Assembly (NCBI GenBank): GCA_045595785.1
Contig: JAZOBE010000022.1
Span: 1-25,318, forward strand
Reading direction: 5' to 3'
DNA length: 25,318 nucleotides
Source of the DNA: SFLA01 sp045595785
GTDB taxonomy: Bacteria > Bacillota > Clostridia > Oscillospirales > CAG-382
Made by a program: the position numbers and the translations under genes. The notes under the pieces are model-generated. The model worked only from the letters and a program-made list of their open reading frames with translations. It was not told the DNA's origin and searched no databases. How positions within the stretch are numbered: the stretch's first letter is position 1; each line of letters begins with the position of its first letter. Shown in pieces: positions 23,609 through 25,318 of this stretch.

Positions 23609-25318
23609 TTATCTCCAAGCAGGGATTACGTAAGTGCCGAGTGCGTGACGCTTAACTACGAGGTAGTCGTTTGCGTCGATAACGCCGTTGCCGTTTACGT
23701 CAGCCAGGTCAAGCTGCTCTGCGGTGTAGTCAGCTGCGTTAGCGGTGCCAACAACGAGCTTTCTGATGATCATATAGTCTGCGTCAGTGATAACGCCGTC
23801 CATATTAACGTCACCGGAGAGAACTACCTTTTCCTTATAAGTGAATGCGGTGGTACCGGTCTTGGTTGCGTCGGTGGTATAGAAGCCGCCGTTGCAATCT
23901 ACGTCTGCACCGAGCTTATCGCTGGTAGCAACGCCGATATCCCAGATGTAAACGATATCGCCAACCTGAAGAGCTGCGATAGAAGCTACTGCTGCGCCGT
24001 TGTCAGCGTGAGCTGCGATAACGAGCTGACCGTCTTCGGTTACCCAATCGATCTTGCCGTTACCCTGAACCTTAAGAACTTCCCAGCCGTTTGCTTCTGC
24101 ATTCCACTGGAGGAGAGCCTTGGTCCACCATTCGATAGCGGAAGCGTCGCCTACCCAGATGTTGTGAGCGTTTGCAGCAAACTGGTTTACACCGTTGAGA
24201 CCTTCTTCGCCGAAGGTACCGGTTACAGGAGGCTCTACGTATACTGCTTCAACTTCGGAAATCATGTTGAAGAAGTACTGCTGATTGTTCATGGTAAGGT
24301 TAACAGTTACTTCGGAAGCGTTAACGGTTTCGCCAAGCTCTGCAACGATAACAGCAATGCCGTTAGGATTGGTGTTAATAACTGCATCATAGGTCTTGCC
24401 GTTTACGGTTACGGTTACTGCCTCGGGAAGAATTACACAGCCGTTAGCGTAGTCGATCATGTAAACCTTAACTACGTTGATATCAGCTGCATCGAAGCTT
24501 GCTACTACAGAGTAAGTAGTGGAAGCTGCAAAATTGTTCATAAATGCGAGAACGTACTTCTGGTTGCCTTCGTAGCCCTTGATTTCGCCAAGGCCGGTGT
24601 AACCATCAGTGATAACGTCGATAGTGCCGTAACCGTCAGTAACGTTAACTACGCTATCGTCGTCGGGAAGAATGATGTCCTTCTTAACGGGTTCGTGCTC
24701 AACGATCCAGCCGTTCTTGATCTGTGCTACGCCGTTGTACTGACCAACAATACCGTAAATGGTAACAGTGTCGCCTGCAACGGGCTTGGTTTCAAGAGCG
24801 TCATAACGGAGTTCGCCGTCTGCGCCGTAAGTACCGTAGATGGTAAGGATGTTACCGTCTTCATCGGTAATCTTCATGTTGCCGTACTGAGTGTTGTAAA
24901 CTTCGGTGATAACGCCGGTTACATAGTACTTGCCTTCGGTATATGTGTTGTGATTCTTGGATTCGCCGAGAGCGATTGCATCAGAGATGGAAAGCTCGGT
25001 GTCTGCTTCAGGATCTTCAACAGGAGGCTCAACGGGAGGATTCTCGTTTGCAACGTGCTCAACGATCCAGCCGTTCTTGATCTGTGCTACGTCGCCGTAC
25101 TGACCAACAATACCGTAAATGGTAACGGTGTCGCCTGCAACGGGCTTAGTTTCAAGAGCGTCATAACGGAGCTCGCCGTCTGCGCCGTAAGTGCCGTAGA
25201 TGGTAAGGATGTTACCGTCTTCATCGGTAATCTTCATGTTGCCGTACTGAGTGTTGTAAACTTCGGTGATAACGCCGGTTACATAGTACTTGCCTTCGGT
25301 ATAGGTATTGTGTTCCTT
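23609..25318 (-). CDS. Large secreted protein with tandem OB-fold-like repeats and C-terminal dockerin (5' end beyond window)
   Basis: 569 codons are visible; the frame is open to the right edge, so the gene continues upstream and the internal ATG at 25237 is not its start. From the N-side: one OB-fold-like beta domain (YYVTGVITEVYN through VAQIKNGWIVEH), a Pro/Glu linker (NPPVEPPVEDPEADTE), a second nearly identical copy, then about 330 residues of beta-rich sequence with Ig-like character. The C-terminus is a type I dockerin with two calcium-binding segments, DVNMDGVITDADYMIIRKL and DVNGNGVIDANDYLVVKRH. Dockerins dock to cohesins on scaffoldins or the cell surface. OB-fold repeats of this kind occur in secreted nuclease- or adhesion-type proteins; no catalytic domain is visible here. 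Confidence 0.88.
   Translation of the reverse strand, partial: KEHNTYTEGKYYVTGVITEVYNTQYGNMKITDEDGNILTIYGTYGADGELRYDALETKPVAGDTVTIYGIVGQYGDVAQIKNGWIVEHVANENPPVEPPVEDPEADTELSISDAIALGESKNHNTYTEGKYYVTGVITEVYNTQYGNMKITDEDGNILTIYGTYGADGELRYDALETKPVAGDTVTIYGIVGQYNGVAQIKNGWIVEHEPVKKDIILPDDDSVVNVTDGYGTIDVITDGYTGLGEIKGYEGNQKYVLAFMNNFAASTTYSVVASFDAADINVVKVYMIDYANGCVILPEAVTVTVNGKTYDAVINTNPNGIAVIVAELGETVNASEVTVNLTMNNQQYFFNMISEVEAVYVEPPVTGTFGEEGLNGVNQFAANAHNIWVGDASAIEWWTKALLQWNAEANGWEVLKVQGNGKIDWVTEDGQLVIAAHADNGAAVASIAALQVGDIVYIWDIGVATSDKLGADVDCNGGFYTTDATKTGTTAFTYKEKVVLSGDVNMDGVITDADYMIIRKLVVGTANAADYTAEQLDLADVNGNGVIDANDYLVVKRHALGTYVIPAWR
24694..24958 (-). repeat. OB-fold-coding repeat, copy 2
   Basis: 265 bases that match 25054-25318 at an offset of exactly 360 bases with about 11 mismatches by eye. 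Copies at this identity within one gene suggest recent duplication or gene conversion. Confidence 0.88.
25054..25318 (-). repeat. OB-fold-coding repeat, copy 1 (cut by window edge)
   Basis: Partner of 24694-24958. The window ends inside this copy, so more copies may follow upstream in the gene. Confidence 0.85.

Noticed and set aside
25235..25237. ATG at 25237 as the start of the dockerin protein
   Set aside because: It lies inside the repeat unit; the frame continues to the window edge with sequence matching the second repeat copy.

Overview
The window looks like a chromosomal segment of a Gram-positive gut or rumen Clostridium-type bacterium (class Clostridia, probably Oscillospiraceae/Ruminococcaceae). 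The pointers are strong AGGAGG ribosome binding sites, a type I dockerin on a large secreted protein, a preQ1-I riboswitch in front of a queT transporter gene, several lipoproteins, and many MDR-type ABC exporters. The taxonomic placement is inference. Base composition is even across the window, and no phage, conjugative or CRISPR module was seen. The only mobile-type gene is a REP-associated (RAYT) transposase.

Layout. 1-425 (-): queT, cut by the left edge, with its own promoter and a preQ1-I riboswitch at the very start of the predicted transcript. 489-1328 (-) and 1473-2153 (+): two divergent PHP-domain phosphoesterases; the second begins a tightly overlapping operon with a homodimer-type ABC exporter and a TIGR01212-type radical SAM protein, closed by a hairpin terminator at 4740-4768. 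4774-5358 (-): the RAYT transposase, which carries two REP-like palindromes inside its reading frame. A third palindrome of the same design lies at 12181-12226. 5389-10106 (-): a four-gene operon of a TIM-barrel/Gfo-Idh-MocA fusion, a second TIM-barrel protein, a NagA-like deacetylase and a ROK kinase. 10247-12130 (+): a lipoprotein and two membrane proteins of unknown function. 12235-16923 (-): marR, a zinc-ribbon membrane protein, and two ABC half-transporters, one with a degenerate and one with an intact ATPase site. 17108-18607 (+): an M32 carboxypeptidase. 18715-19572 (+) and 19619-20281 (-): convergent lipoproteins, the second downstream of a membrane-bound XRE regulator (20302-20913). 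20996-23347 (-): GT8 glycosyltransferase, PlsC-type acyltransferase and CrtO-like membrane protein, probably making a lipid-linked glycan. 23609-25318 (-): the 3' part of a large dockerin protein with tandem OB-fold-like repeats.

How the genes may work together. The most interesting unit is the 5389-10106 operon. The fusion protein pairs a sugar dehydrogenase with a metal-dependent TIM barrel, the combination used to cleave glycosides by oxidation at C3 followed by elimination. Here it sits with a probable amino-sugar kinase and an amino-sugar-phosphate deacetylase. My inference is a non-hydrolytic route that releases and uses N-acetylated amino sugars. The second noteworthy signal is the RAYT gene with its presumed substrate repeats embedded in frame in its own coding sequence.
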